The notes beneath the pieces were generated by a model. It made no database searches, had not been told where the DNA came from, and saw only the letters and a list, made by a program, of their open reading frames with translations. A stretch of 64,000 nt of DNA, taken from contig CAWGOT010000003.1 in assembly GCA_963824275.1 (NCBI GenBank), positions 2,170,001 through 2,234,000 on the forward strand, read 5' to 3'. This DNA is from JANXQG01 sp963824275. Lineage in GTDB: Bacteria > Planctomycetota > Planctomycetia > Pirellulales > Thermoguttaceae. The position numbers were made by a program, and so were the translations under genes. Positions 26,539-36,739 of this stretch are shown in pieces; position 1 is the stretch's first letter, and each line of letters starts with the position of its first letter.

Positions 26539-27420
26539 TTACTTGTTCAGGGCCTCCGCCCCTCCGATGATCTCCAGCAGTTCGCCGGTGATCTGTCCCT
26601 GGCGGGCACGGTTGTAGGCGATGGAGAGGCTGCCGATCATCGAATCGGCGTTCTCCGTGGCGTTCTTCATGGCGACGCGGCGGGCGATCTGCTCGCTCAC
26701 CGCCGCATCGAGAAAACACTTGAAGAGCTTCACCTTGAAGCTGGCCGGCACGACTTCATCGACAATGCTCGCCGCCGACGGCAGAAACTCGTACTGCACG
26801 TGTACGCCATTCTTTTCGTCGTCAGCGGCGGGGTCCAAGCGGGGCAGCGGCAGCAACGTCTCCGCCACGGCAAATTGCCGCCCTAGGCTCTCGAACTTCG
26901 TGTACACGATGTCCAGGCGGTCGAGGCGGCCCGATTGATACAATTCGAGGTAGCGATTGGCCAGCACTTCCACTTCCGCGTAGGAGGGCTTGTCGTCGAA
27001 CTGGGTAAAAGACTCGGCGATGTCGATCTTCCGGAAACGAAAGGCCGAGATGCCCCGCTTGCCGGCAACTTCCAGGCGAACGTCCGGCGCCGCCGCCTCG
27101 AGTTGCTTCAACTGGTTCAGCCCGAGGCGCAGCACGCTGCCGTTGTATCCCCCGCACAGGCCGCGATTGGCAGAGAGCACCAGCAACGCGGCCTTCGACG
27201 TTTCGGCGTGGGGCTCCAGCAGCGGATGCTTGACCTCCAATCCGGCCGTGGCGAGGTGGCCGACCAGAGCCATGATCCGCTTCGTATAGGCCGAGGCCGC
27301 CACCGCGCGGTCCATGGCCTTGCGGAAGCGGGCCGTGGAGATCAACTCCATCGTCCGCGTGATCTTGCGAATGCTGCGGATCGATTTGCGTCGCCGGTCG
27401 AGTGCTTTGGCTTTGGCCAT
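26539..27420 (-). CDS. atpG: ATP synthase F1 gamma subunit
   Basis: Rotor shaft of F1. Start MAKAKALDRRRKSIRSIRKITRTMELISTAR at 27420 is the standard N-terminal helix (shown here in two overlapping parts: RRRKSIRSIRKITRTMEL, ISTARFRKAMDRAVAA). The middle holds LLVLSANRGLCGGYNGSVLR, and the C-terminal helix ends ENADSMIGSLSIAYNRARQ and GQITGELLEIIGGAEAL. 293 residues, intact. It follows atpA with an aspartic-protease gene in between and precedes atpD with the four-helix-bundle cassette in between. Confidence 0.96.
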   Translation of the reverse strand: MAKAKALDRRRKSIRSIRKITRTMELISTARFRKAMDRAVAASAYTKRIMALVGHLATAGLEVKHPLLEPHAETSKAALLVLSANRGLCGGYNGSVLRLGLNQLKQLEAAAPDVRLEVAGKRGISAFRFRKIDIAESFTQFDDKPSYAEVEVLANRYLELYQSGRLDRLDIVYTKFESLGRQFAVAETLLPLPRLDPAADDEKNGVHVQYEFLPSAASIVDEVVPASFKVKLFKCFLDAAVSEQIARRVAMKNATENADSMIGSLSIAYNRARQGQITGELLEIIGGAEALNK

Positions 27421-27461
27421 AGGTAAAGGGGTCAGGGGTCAGTTTTCAGTACTTGGTTCCG

Positions 27462-27849
27462 TCACGGGCTGGAAGCCATGAATCCCCCGATGACCGCCAG
27501 GATCGGTTTCAGCCCATTGTGAGCGGGATCCACCTCCACGCCGAAGTTTTCCAAGGCAGTCGCTCCAAGCAGCAACAGCGAGCCTCTTGGCGCAAAAATC
27601 ACAGGGCAAGGGATTACGCCGTCCAAACCCTCGATTTGGAAGTCGCAAAAACCCAGTTGCCGCGTCTCTCTTCTCCCATCCGCGAATAGCAGATTTCTCA
27701 TCGCGGCCGGCTCGACGCCGATCTGCTTCAAGAGTTCTTCAGGGACGAAGGAATAACAGCGCACCGCTATCGATCAAGAACTCCTCTTCGAAGAACCGTT
27801 CGGGCTTCTTGCTGTTGGACACCTTGATTTTCTTTTTGACCAATCCCAT
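27462..27849 (-). CDS. Clan AA (retropepsin-like) aspartic protease, one frameshift
   Basis: ATG at 27849, preceded by GAAGAAGATC, starts MGLVKKKIKVSNSKKPERFFEEEF. The catalytic triplet is LIDSGA, a variant of D-T/S-G. A frame break near 27762 follows directly, then YSFVPEELLKQIGVEP, GLDGVIPCPVIFAPRGS and LLGATALENFGVEVDPAHNGLKPI. The second part has the LLG...LE..G flap and psi-loop typical of single-domain bacterial retropepsins. Corrected length ~128 residues. Such genes are often found as strays in planctomycete genomes. Its place inside the ATP synthase operon is unusual; nothing suggests a role in the complex. Confidence 0.75.
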
Positions 27850-27929
27850 GATCTTCTTCAAAAGCCAGTTCACCACGCATTCTTGATTGCAATCGGTTTC
27901 ATAAAAAAGCCCGACTTCCAGGTACATTA

Positions 27930-27970
27930 TGGCGGGCCTGCGCTCGCTAGAGATCTGGTCCCACCCTACC
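27930..27970. repeat. Half copy of the GTGGGACCAGCGAGC repeat
   Basis: TGGCGGGCCTGCGCTCGCTA...GGTCCCACCCTACC matches the right arm of the hairpin at 4173-4216 with changes. It lies between atpA and the aspartic-protease gene. Confidence 0.7.
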
Positions 27971-27983
27971 ACACAATTCTATT

Positions 27984-29501
<1,518 letters not shown>

Positions 29502-30124
29502 GAACACTCCTCTCGATCATCTGCTGGCGAAGGGATTGCAATTGGTTGGCGACGGAGCCGTCGTAGACGGTGTCGCCGATGCGGAGAACGGCCCCGCCGA
29601 TCAGCGCCGGATCGACGACGGTCTCCAGGATCGGCCGCTGGCCGAGCGCTGCGCCCAGGGCGGCGGCGATCCGCTCGATCTGCCGCGGATCGACCGCGGT
29701 GGCCGTGGTCAGGCGGACGCGGGTCTGGCCCTGCAGTTCCTCGTACAAGATGCGGGCCTGGTGCCGGATCGCCCGCAGGCAATCGAGGCGGCCGTGCCGC
29801 GATACCACCTTGAGAAAATTCAGCAGCAGGCGGGAAATCCGCGCGGCAAAGACGCGATCGAGCACGACGGCCTTTTCCTCAGGGCTGACCAGGAGCGAGG
29901 CGAGGACCGTCTCGAACTTGGGAAACTGGAGAAAGACCTCGCTCACGATGGCGTCCAACTCGTCGAGCACGGCGACCGTTTGCCCCGCATTCTCGGCGGC
30001 GGCCACCAGGGCGCGGGCGTAGACCTCGCCGACCTTCTCCTGGCCGACGTCGGGCGAGAAGCGGTCCGCGTTGTGAGCGTCGCGAGCAAGGATGTCATCT
30101 GATTCGGCCATGGAACGCCTTCAC

Positions 30125-30775
30125 CTATCCGTGGGATTTTCCGTTGACCTTGGACTTCGATTGGGAGAACTCGGCCACTGCCTGGTCGATCAGGCGGCTG
30201 TGGTCGGCGGCCTTGAGCTGCGAACCGACAATCTTGCCGGCCAGATCGACGGCCAGGGTCGCACTCCGCTCGGCCAGTTCCTTGAGCGCGGCCAGGGTGG
30301 CCGACTCGATCTGCTGCACGGCCCTCTGGCGCTCGATGCCGGCCTCTTCGCGGGCCTTATCCACCAGTTGCTGGCCGAGTTTTTCCGCATCGCGGCGGCC
30401 CTGCTCGATCAGGCCGCGGACCTCGTCCTGAGCGGCGGACAGCTTCTTCTCATAGTCGGCCAGGAGTTGCCGGGCATCCTCGTTCTTGCGCTGGGCCTCG
30501 GCAATCTGGGCGGCGATTTCGCTTTCCCGCTTCTGCAAGCCCTCGGAAATCGGCCCCCAAGCGAATTTGTAGAGGATGGCCATCACTACGAGGAAGACCA
30601 CGGCCGTCCAAATCGTCAAGTCGCCGCGGAACCCGTGGGCGGGGTCGACGGGGTTGGCGTTCACGGGATTGAGCGCGTCCGAGCCGCTTCCGCCACCTTC
30701 GGCAGCCAAAGCAGGCACGGCAAGGCACGCAAGCACCACCAGCACCAAAACCGCTACGGCGGTCAGTCGTCTCAT
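30125..30775 (-). CDS. atpF: ATP synthase Fo b subunit, with signal peptide
   Basis: Peripheral stalk. Start MRRLTAVAVLVLVVLACLAV at 30775 gives an apparent cleavable signal peptide (ALAAEGG), then a short Asn/Pro-rich stretch, the membrane helix LTIWTAVVFLVVMAILYKFAWGPI, and a long charged coiled coil with repeated E/Q/R/A residues (ESEIAAQIAEAQRKNEDARQ). It ends VNGKSHG. A signal sequence ahead of the anchor is seen in planctomycete and some other b subunits. 216 residues; 13 bases upstream of atpH. Confidence 0.94.
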   Translation of the reverse strand: MRRLTAVAVLVLVVLACLAVPALAAEGGGSGSDALNPVNANPVDPAHGFRGDLTIWTAVVFLVVMAILYKFAWGPISEGLQKRESEIAAQIAEAQRKNEDARQLLADYEKKLSAAQDEVRGLIEQGRRDAEKLGQQLVDKAREEAGIERQRAVQQIESATLAALKELAERSATLAVDLAGKIVGSQLKAADHSRLIDQAVAEFSQSKSKVNGKSHG

Positions 30776-30868
30776 GATTATTCCTCGATAACCCGCAACC
30801 AAGAACCTGCCAGGAATCGCTTCGAACGTGGGTCAAGCCAATCGTCTGCACGATCGGCGGGCGGTTAG

Positions 30869-31225
30869 TCACGTCTTGATAAGCAAGCAGACGATCAACG
30901 CAAAGAAGGTCACGCCTTCGATCAGCGCCGCTGCGATGATCATGGCAGTCTGGATGTTACCGGCCACCTCCGGCTGGCGGGCCATGCTCTCCACGGCCGC
31001 AGCACCCAGCTTGCCGATGCCGAGGCCGGCGCCGAGGATCACGAGCCCGGCGCCGGCGGAAGCACCTGCCAGCACGGCAATATTGGTAGGAGCGGCGGCA
31101 TGCGCGGCGGCAGCGCCGCCGTTAGGATCTTCGGCCTTCTGATCGGCAGCGAAGGCCGGAATCGCCATGCCGCACACAACAAGGAACAACAACGCAAATT
31201 TGGCTAACTTGAACACGGAACTCAT
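30869..31225 (-). CDS. atpE: ATP synthase Fo c subunit, with signal peptide
   Basis: Forms the membrane rotor ring. The 118-residue product has an N-terminal signal peptide (FALLFLVVCGMAIPAFAA) and an Ala/His-rich linker, so it is longer than a standard c subunit. Then two membrane hairpin helices: LAGASAGAGLVILGAGLGIG, a polar loop ARQPEVAGN, and MIIAAALIEGVTFFALIVCLL. The ion-carrying Glu is in LIEGV; the neighbouring residues lack the ES/T pattern of sodium rings, so proton use is likely. Between atpB and atpF as usual. Confidence 0.95.
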   Translation of the reverse strand: MSSVFKLAKFALLFLVVCGMAIPAFAADQKAEDPNGGAAAAHAAAPTNIAVLAGASAGAGLVILGAGLGIGKLGAAAVESMARQPEVAGNIQTAMIIAAALIEGVTFFALIVCLLIKT

Positions 31226-31266
31226 CTCCTCTGAAATGGAATGGCCGACATGCAGCAGATTCTGCC

Positions 31267-32070
31267 CTAGTGGGGATGAACTGCCATGCCGATAAAAAGT
31301 GCCGACAAAAACGTGAATATATATGCCTGTAAAAAGGCCACGAACAGTTCCAGCAAAGTCAAGGCGGCGGAGCCCAGGACGCTTGCCGTGGTAATCCCCA
31401 ACCAGGCCAGGAAGACGTAATTCGCCGCACCGGCGATGAACCCGAGAATGACCGCTAGCACAAGGTGACCGGCAAACATATTCGCCAAAAGACGAACGGC
31501 CAATACTGCGTGGCGAATCAACAGACCTGTCAGCTCAATGACGAAGATCATCGGAACCAGCACGATCGCAATGGACTTCGGCAATTCCATGTGCGGCACC
31601 AGGCTCTTGAAGAAACCGCCAACGCCAAATTTCTGAATGCCTGTCCCCACCACCGCGCAGAAGGTGATGCCGGCCAGCGCCGCAGTCACGGTCAGGGCGC
31701 CGGTCGGCGAACCGGCCCAGGGCAAGATGCCCAGGAGGTTACAAAATAGGATGAAAAAGAACAGGTTCCACAGGAACGGCAGGAACTTGTCGGCATCGTG
31801 CTTGCCGATCGAAGGCCGGGCAACCTCGTCGCGGATGAACACCAACATGACTTCGAAGAAATTCCAAAATAGGCCCTTGGGCGGCCCTCCGCCCCGAATC
31901 CGCTTGGCGAGCGTAAGAAAAACCAGGAGCATCAGCGCAGCGGCAACAAGTTCCAGGACCATGAACTTGGTCAACTGGAAGCCGAAAAAACTCGGAAGAT
32001 GGACGGTCACGCCCGGGAATTCAAATTCCGCTGAATCGCGTACGTGTTCGCCTAACTTTTCAAAATCCAT
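31267..32070 (-). CDS. atpB: ATP synthase Fo a subunit
   Basis: Stator channel of Fo. Starts MDFEKLGEHVRDSAEFEFPG, 267 residues. Several membrane helices are visible. The essential arginine lies in AVRLLANMFAGHLVLAVILG, and the last helices read LLELFVAFLQAYIFTFLSALFIGMA. Intact, ending VHPH. Flanked by an AtpI-like gene upstream and atpE downstream, standard order. Confidence 0.96.
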   Translation of the reverse strand: MDFEKLGEHVRDSAEFEFPGVTVHLPSFFGFQLTKFMVLELVAAALMLLVFLTLAKRIRGGGPPKGLFWNFFEVMLVFIRDEVARPSIGKHDADKFLPFLWNLFFFILFCNLLGILPWAGSPTGALTVTAALAGITFCAVVGTGIQKFGVGGFFKSLVPHMELPKSIAIVLVPMIFVIELTGLLIRHAVLAVRLLANMFAGHLVLAVILGFIAGAANYVFLAWLGITTASVLGSAALTLLELFVAFLQAYIFTFLSALFIGMAVHPH

Positions 32071-32073
32071 GGC

Positions 32074-32604
32074 TCACCCGACGATCTCTTGTGCCGGGGA
32101 AACACCCTTCTTACGGGGCCCACAGTTGGGAGTGGAGAGAAATGTCTCCACAATCAGCGTCACTGCGTAAAAGACAACAACGTAATATAGAAAGCCCGCG
32201 TCGGCTAGGGGGCCTCCAAGAAAAAAGACGGTCAAAGCGGCCGCCAGTGGGATTCCCATGCGAATCATCATGCCCACGAGCACCAGGGCCAGCACATGTT
32301 GTGGCCTGCGGAGCGGCTCGCTCAGGACCAATGCCATCCACGCTGCCAGAAGGCAGACACCGCCAGCGCCCGCGGCGGCGGAAAGTCCCGCCCGATTGCC
32401 GGATACAGCCCACGCCAGAGGCAGGATAACGGCCGCAGCGGCAAGAAACGCGACCCCCAAGAGGACTGCGCGAAGCAGCAAGCTCTTCTGTGGCAATCGG
32501 CGCAGGGCGGCAAGAAGCGGCGAGTCGGCGATCAGGTTCTTTTCCGAGTGATCTGGCATCACGTCACTGAGTTTCCGAGAGAAAACGTTGGGCTCTACTG
32601 TCAT
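32074..32604 (-). CDS. AtpI-like membrane protein of the ATP synthase operon
   Basis: 176 residues with four predicted membrane segments: LLLRAVLLGVAFLAAAAVILPLAWAV, LSAAAGAGGVCLLAAWMALVL, VLALVLVGMMIRMGIPLAAAL and AGFLYYVVVFYAVTLIVETFL (each only in part). Spacing and position match the second AtpI-type gene found in planctomycete atp operons, thought to help c-ring assembly or magnesium handling. Only 3 bases separate its stop from the atpB start. No sequence hallmark beyond topology, so the name rests on context. Confidence 0.75.
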   Translation of the reverse strand: MTVEPNVFSRKLSDVMPDHSEKNLIADSPLLAALRRLPQKSLLLRAVLLGVAFLAAAAVILPLAWAVSGNRAGLSAAAGAGGVCLLAAWMALVLSEPLRRPQHVLALVLVGMMIRMGIPLAAALTVFFLGGPLADAGFLYYVVVFYAVTLIVETFLSTPNCGPRKKGVSPAQEIVG

Positions 32605-32696
32605 ATAGCGTGGCGGACGGACACGCAGGATGGGTCTTTAACCTGTCGTCTCCAAGTACGTTGAAAATCTACCTTACGACGAGAGTGGTTGAAAAG

Positions 32697-32931
32697 CTAT
32701 CCTACGGATTTCGGCGGACCTTGTTGTCCTGCGATTCGCAAGAGATGAAACATCCCCAAAATGAAACCAAGCAGCCCCCAAGACGACGAATACCGGTGAT
32801 GTACCCAAGCGCCGATCGAGCCAATGCCCACCAGCCGCCGGGAGTGCCATTTCCAGACCGATCGTCATCAGTCGCGCGGACCACTCCATCGCTATGGCCA
32901 TGGGCGGACGATCGTCGGAGCTTTTGATCAT
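32697..32931 (-). CDS. atpZ: AtpZ/AtpI family protein, one frameshift
   Basis: First gene of the operon. Start MIKSSDDRPPMAIAMEWSARL at 32931. The first helix reads TIGLEMALPAAGGHWLDRRLG, then after a break near 32795 the second helix reads LLGFILGMFHLLRIAGQQGPP and ends KSVG. Both segments together have the WLD..LGT.P.......G...G..HL.R pattern of AtpZ/AtpI, small two-helix proteins that aid ATP synthase assembly and possibly magnesium transport. Corrected length ~77. A good candidate promoter lies 64 bases upstream. Confidence 0.82.
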
Positions 32932-32994
32932 CACGTTAGTATAGCAAAGAAAACCATGACTTTGTGGCGCGGAATCCAGGCTAAGCGACCATCC

Positions 32995-33023
32995 ATTATG
33001 AGGGGCCGCAATCATTCTAGCAA
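32995..33023 (-). promoter_or_regulatory. Candidate promoter of the ATP synthase operon
   Basis: On the minus strand, TTGCTA (33018-33023) and CATAAT (32995-33000) are separated by exactly 17 bases, in front of atpZ. Five of six bases match the -10 consensus and four of six the -35. Confidence 0.5.
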
Positions 33024-33119
33024 TTTTCCGAGATTATCGTAATGACGTAAATTGTTTCAGTGTATGTACTTATGATAAATACATGCTTCTGGTCCCTTAC
33101 TTGGCGCATATCGCACTGA
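33024..33119. other. Divergent promoter gap between atpZ and the DUF4912 gene
   Basis: The full gap, 32932-33247, holds only the two back-to-back promoters. This central part is AT-rich without palindromes of note. Confidence 0.5.
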
Positions 33120-33148
33120 TTGCGTAAACTCGGCTTTCCTGGTATAAT
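33120..33148 (+). promoter_or_regulatory. Candidate sigma-70-type promoter of the DUF4912 gene
   Basis: TATAAT (33143-33148) is a perfect -10 box, with TTGCGT (33120-33125) 17 bases upstream. Transcription would begin near 33155, about 90 bases before the GTG start at 33248. Confidence 0.65.
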
Positions 33149-33247
33149 TCGGAAATGAGGAGTTTCCGCTCCTATCCCAATAATTCGCTAGGAATGGGTT
33201 GGGGGCCAGCTACGGAGCGGAAACAAGCATAAACGGAGGTATAGCCT

Positions 33248-34564
33248 GTGAAAAGCGCAGCAGATCTCAAGACGCGAACGGTGAAAGAACTGGCGGAAAT
33301 GGCCAAGAAGGGGAAGGTTCTAGGCTGGCATGAGATGCGCAAGGATGAATTAGTGAGGGCCCTCCTGAGGCAGGCAAAAAAAGCTGCCGCGAAACGCAGC
33401 GGCTTCTGCGGTAAGAATGGACACGGCAAAAATGGACACAGTAAGAGCGGCCATTCGAAGATTGGTTCGGCAGTGATTGCCGACAAGGTCGGGACCAGTC
33501 CGCCTCGCGCCAAAACGGTCGAAGGCCAACCATGCCGTGCCGCCCTCCGCGAATCCGCCGACATCGTCAGCCGCTCACATGGCCCTTCAGAAAACGGCGA
33601 TGCCATCCCTCTGGAGACCATCGAGAAGGATGCCCTGCTGGCACAGAAGAAGTTGATCGAGAGGGAGCCCAAGCCCCACAGCGCCAACGCAGAGCGCCGG
33701 CTGCAGGAGATCAAGGCCCGCCTGGCCGAGGCAAAGGACCTGGCTTTCCATGCCGTGGCACAAGAGCGGAACGGGAGCAAGGATCGGCTGGTCGTGATGG
33801 TTCGCGATCCCTATTGGCTGCACGCTTACTGGGAATTGAGTCGGCGGGCCATTCAGAGGGCCGAAGTGGCGATGGGCCAGCACTGGCATGCCGCGCAACC
33901 GGTGCTGCGGCTGCATGAGGTCAGCCGCAACGGCACGACGAGCGCCGCACGGCAGGCCGTGCGCGACATCGAGATCCACGGCGGCGTGAACAACTGGTAC
34001 ATCAACGTCCAGAATCCGCCCAAGAGCTACCAGGTGGAAATCGGTTACCTGGCCCCCGGAAACCGCTTCTATTGCCTCGGCCGCAGCAACGTGGTCAGCA
34101 CGCCCTTCCCCGGCTCGTCCGGGGCCTTCAACCGCAACTGGGCGGAGGTGGCCAAAGAGTGCGATCGGGTCTACGCCATGACCACGAGTTCCACCGAGCA
34201 GGAGGCCAACGGCGATCTGAAGGACGTGTTCGAGGAACAGATGCACCGGCCGATGGGCGACTCGCCGCTGACGCAGTTCGGGTCGGGGGCCGCGCCGCCG
34301 AAGCAGAACTTCCGCTTCCAGGTCGAAACTGAGTTGATCGTCCACGGCGTCACCCAGCCGGGGGCTCACGTAACACTCCGTGGCGAACCGATTCGCCTGC
34401 GGCCCGACGGCAGTTTCGCCGTCCGCTTCAGCCTGCCCGACCGCCGTCACGTGCTGCCGGTAGTGGCCAATAGCGGTGACGGGGCCGAACAGCGAACCAT
34501 TGTGCTGGCCATCGACCGCAATACCAAGGTGATGGAACCCGTGCTGCGCGATCCCGGCGAGTGA
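33248..34564 (+). CDS. DUF4912 protein with Rho-N-like N-terminus
   Basis: GTG at 33248 behind GGAGGT. Residues 1-45 (LKTRTVKELAEMAKKGKVLGW, HEMRKDELVRALLR) resemble the Rho N-terminal / SAP-like helical domain. A basic spacer with GHGKNGHSKSGHSK repeats follows. The DUF4912 domain begins at DRLVVMVRDPYWLHAYWELS and includes VRDIEIHGGVNNWYINVQNP and YQVEIGYLAPGNRFYCLGRSN. A C-terminal beta-rich part has GVTQPGAHVTLRGEPIRLRP and ends VMEPVLRDPGE. DUF4912 proteins are common in planctomycetes; function unknown. 438 residues, intact. The next gene, ribF, starts 5 bases after its stop. Confidence 0.88.
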   Translation: MKSAADLKTRTVKELAEMAKKGKVLGWHEMRKDELVRALLRQAKKAAAKRSGFCGKNGHGKNGHSKSGHSKIGSAVIADKVGTSPPRAKTVEGQPCRAALRESADIVSRSHGPSENGDAIPLETIEKDALLAQKKLIEREPKPHSANAERRLQEIKARLAEAKDLAFHAVAQERNGSKDRLVVMVRDPYWLHAYWELSRRAIQRAEVAMGQHWHAAQPVLRLHEVSRNGTTSAARQAVRDIEIHGGVNNWYINVQNPPKSYQVEIGYLAPGNRFYCLGRSNVVSTPFPGSSGAFNRNWAEVAKECDRVYAMTTSSTEQEANGDLKDVFEEQMHRPMGDSPLTQFGSGAAPPKQNFRFQVETELIVHGVTQPGAHVTLRGEPIRLRPDGSFAVRFSLPDRRHVLPVVANSGDGAEQRTIVLAIDRNTKVMEPVLRDPGE

Positions 34565-34568
34565 AGCG

Positions 34569-35498
34569 ATGCCGGTCCTCTATCGTCACTTGGACGACCT
34601 GCCGCAGTGCTTTCGCGGCGGCGTCGTCTCCATAGGGAACTTTGACGGCGTCCACTGGGGCCACGCCCGCATCGTCGCCCGCCTGCTGGAAATGGCGCGG
34701 CGGCAGGGCGTTCCGGCGGTCATTCTGACCTTCGACCCGCACCCGGCCCGGCTCCTGCGGCCCGAGCAGGCCCCCACGCCCCTAAGCTGGACCGACCGCA
34801 AAGCCCGCGTCTTGTACGAGTTGGGAGTCGCGGCCGTCGTGGCCTATCCAACCGATGCGGCACTCCTAGGACTCACCGCCAGCCAATTCTTCGATCGCAT
34901 CGTGCTGGGGCAGCTTCGAGCCCGCGGGATGGTTGAAGGGCAGAACTTCTTTTTCGGCCACGACCGTGGCGGCAATATTAGCGTCCTTGGGGAGTTTTGC
35001 CGGCTGGCGGGTATTCCCTTGGAAGTGGTCGAGCCGGTGCAAATCGACGGCCAGGTGGTTTCCAGTTCCCGCGTGCGGACGTTAATTTCCGCCGGAGCAG
35101 TGGCTGAGGCCGCCCGGCTGTTGACCCGGCCCTACCGGATTCGCGGGACGGTAATCCACGGCCAGGGCCGGGGAAACAAGCTCGGATTCCCCACCGCCAA
35201 TGTCGGTGAAATCGACACTCTCCTGCCAGGCGAAGGAATTTACGCAGGGCAGGCTTGGATCGATGGCAAGCCCTACCCGACCGCCATGAGCCTGGGCGGC
35301 AATCCGACCTTCAACGAATCGGAGAAGAAGGTCGAGGCCTTCCTGCTGGACTACCACGGCGACCTCTATGGCCGGCCGATTGAGATTGACTTTTTAGCAC
35401 GTTTGAGAGACATTAAACGATTCGACTCCGCTGGCCAGCTTGTCGATCAGATGGCCCTGGACGTGGAGGCCACGCGGCGGATCGTGGGGACCCCGTAA
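34569..35498 (+). CDS. ribF: Bifunctional riboflavin kinase / FAD synthetase
   Basis: Converts riboflavin to FMN and FAD. The N-terminal nucleotidyltransferase domain shows SIGNFDGVHWGHARIV (HxGH-type site), ILTFDPHPARLL and FFFGHDRGGN, followed by SSSRVRTLISAGAVAEA. The C-terminal flavokinase domain shows GTVIHGQGRGNKLGFPTAN, YAGQAWIDG, SLGGNPTFNE and VEAFLLDYHGDLYG. 309 residues, intact. It overlaps in spacing with the DUF4912 gene upstream, so the two are probably co-transcribed. Confidence 0.96.
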   Translation: MPVLYRHLDDLPQCFRGGVVSIGNFDGVHWGHARIVARLLEMARRQGVPAVILTFDPHPARLLRPEQAPTPLSWTDRKARVLYELGVAAVVAYPTDAALLGLTASQFFDRIVLGQLRARGMVEGQNFFFGHDRGGNISVLGEFCRLAGIPLEVVEPVQIDGQVVSSSRVRTLISAGAVAEAARLLTRPYRIRGTVIHGQGRGNKLGFPTANVGEIDTLLPGEGIYAGQAWIDGKPYPTAMSLGGNPTFNESEKKVEAFLLDYHGDLYGRPIEIDFLARLRDIKRFDSAGQLVDQMALDVEATRRIVGTP

Positions 35499-35502
35499 CG
35501 GA

Positions 35503-35645
35503 AATCCGAATATCGAAATCCGAAACAAATAAGAAATTCAAATACGGAATGACCAAAATGTTTGAAACATTTGGTTCTGGAATTTTGGGATCGGGCATCA
35601 GTACCCTGGTCGCGGATTTCGAGTTTCGAATTTCGGATTTGATTT
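35503..35645. repeat. AATCCGAAATTCGAAACAAAT inverted repeat, copy 2
   Basis: Left units GAAATCCGAATATCGAAATCCG and right units TTTCGAGTTTCGAATTTCGG enclose ~65 bases, with the palindrome AAATGTTTGAAACATTT near the centre. It lies between ribF and the nrnA-like gene. Confidence 0.85.
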
Positions 35646-35664
35646 CATTTAATCGCCACCATCC

Positions 35665-36692
35665 ATGAACCACGTTATCAACTGGCCCCGATTTGTTGAA
35701 ATCGTTCGCGCACACCAGCGTTTCCTGCTGGTCTGCCACGTCCGGCCCGACTGTGACGCCCTGGGAAGCGAGTTGGCGATGACCGGCATCCTGGAGAAAC
35801 TCGGCAAGGACGTGCTGCCGCTCAATGATTTCGCCATCCCGCCGACGCTGACCTTTCTCGATCCGGTGCACAAAGTCAAGCAACTAGGAAAAGACCTGAA
35901 CGTCGGAGCAGCTTGGCGACCGCGAAGTGATCGTTGTCCTGGACACGACCGCCTGGATCCAGCTCGGCAAGATGGCCGACGTGATCCGGCAGAGCAAGGC
36001 GATCAAGACGGTGCTCGACCATCACGTCAGTGCCGACGACCTTGGGGCGGAACTATTCAAGAACACCAGTGCCGAGGCCACCGGCCGGCTGGTCATCGAG
36101 GCGGCGGATGCCCTGGGCGTGGAACTGACGCCCAAGATCGCTGAGGCGGCGTTTGCCGCACTGGCTACCGACACCGGCTGGTTCCGCTTCTCGTCGACAA
36201 CGGCCGGCACGTTGCGGCTGGCCGGTCGTCTGGTCGATGCGGGGGCGAAACCCGATGTGCTTTATAAGCGTCTTTACGAACACGACAGCCTGGCCCGCTT
36301 GCAGCTTATCGGCCGGACGCTGGCGCAGACCCGCGCGGAGCTCGGCGGCCGACTGGTCCACACCTGGATCGAGTGCGGCGATTTCGCGGCCACGGGGGCT
36401 TTGCCCTGCGACACGGAAGACATCGTCAACATGACGCTCACCGTGGGCGGCACGGAAGTAGCCGTGATCCTGGTCGAGCAGGCCAGCGGCCAGTTCAAGC
36501 TCAGCCTCCGCAGCCGGTCGGAACGTCGATTGCAGCAAGCTGGCTGAGATCTTCCAGGGCGGCGGCCACAAGAAAGCGGCCGGCGCCACGCTGGATGGGC
36601 CGCTGGAGGTTGCACAGGCCCGCGTGCTGGAGGTCGTCCAGGCGGCAATGAAGAACTCAAAATCCGAAATCCGAAATTCGAAACAAATCTGA
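35665..36692 (+). CDS. nrnA: DHH-family phosphoesterase (NrnA-like), two frameshifts
   Basis: Manganese-dependent hydrolase of short oligoribonucleotides and pAp. Start MNHVINWPRFVEIVRAHQRF. The DHH domain shows CHVRPDCDALGSELA, then after a break near 35915 VIVVLDTTAWIQLGKM and VLDHHVSADD. The DHHA1 domain follows, and after a second break near 36520 the glycine motif EIFQGGGHKKAAGATL. The reading frame runs on into the AT-rich repeat and ends NSKSEIRNSKQI, so its last codons are supplied by the repeat. Corrected length ~342. Confidence 0.9.
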
Positions 36693-36735
36693 AATCTCAA
36701 ATCTGAAATATCTGAAATCTCAAATTCGAAATCCC
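36655..36735. repeat. AATCCGAAATTCGAAACAAAT repeat, copy 3 (one arm)
   Basis: Units CCGAAATCCGAAATTCGAAAC and GAAATCTCAAATCTGAAAT run for ~80 bases without an inverted partner. The start lies inside the end of the nrnA-like gene. Confidence 0.8.
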
Positions 36736-36739
36736 TGCC

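Noticed and set aside
30869..31225. Sodium-type ATP synthase c subunit
   Set aside because: The residues after the ion-carrying Glu are GV, not the S/T pattern of sodium-binding rings.
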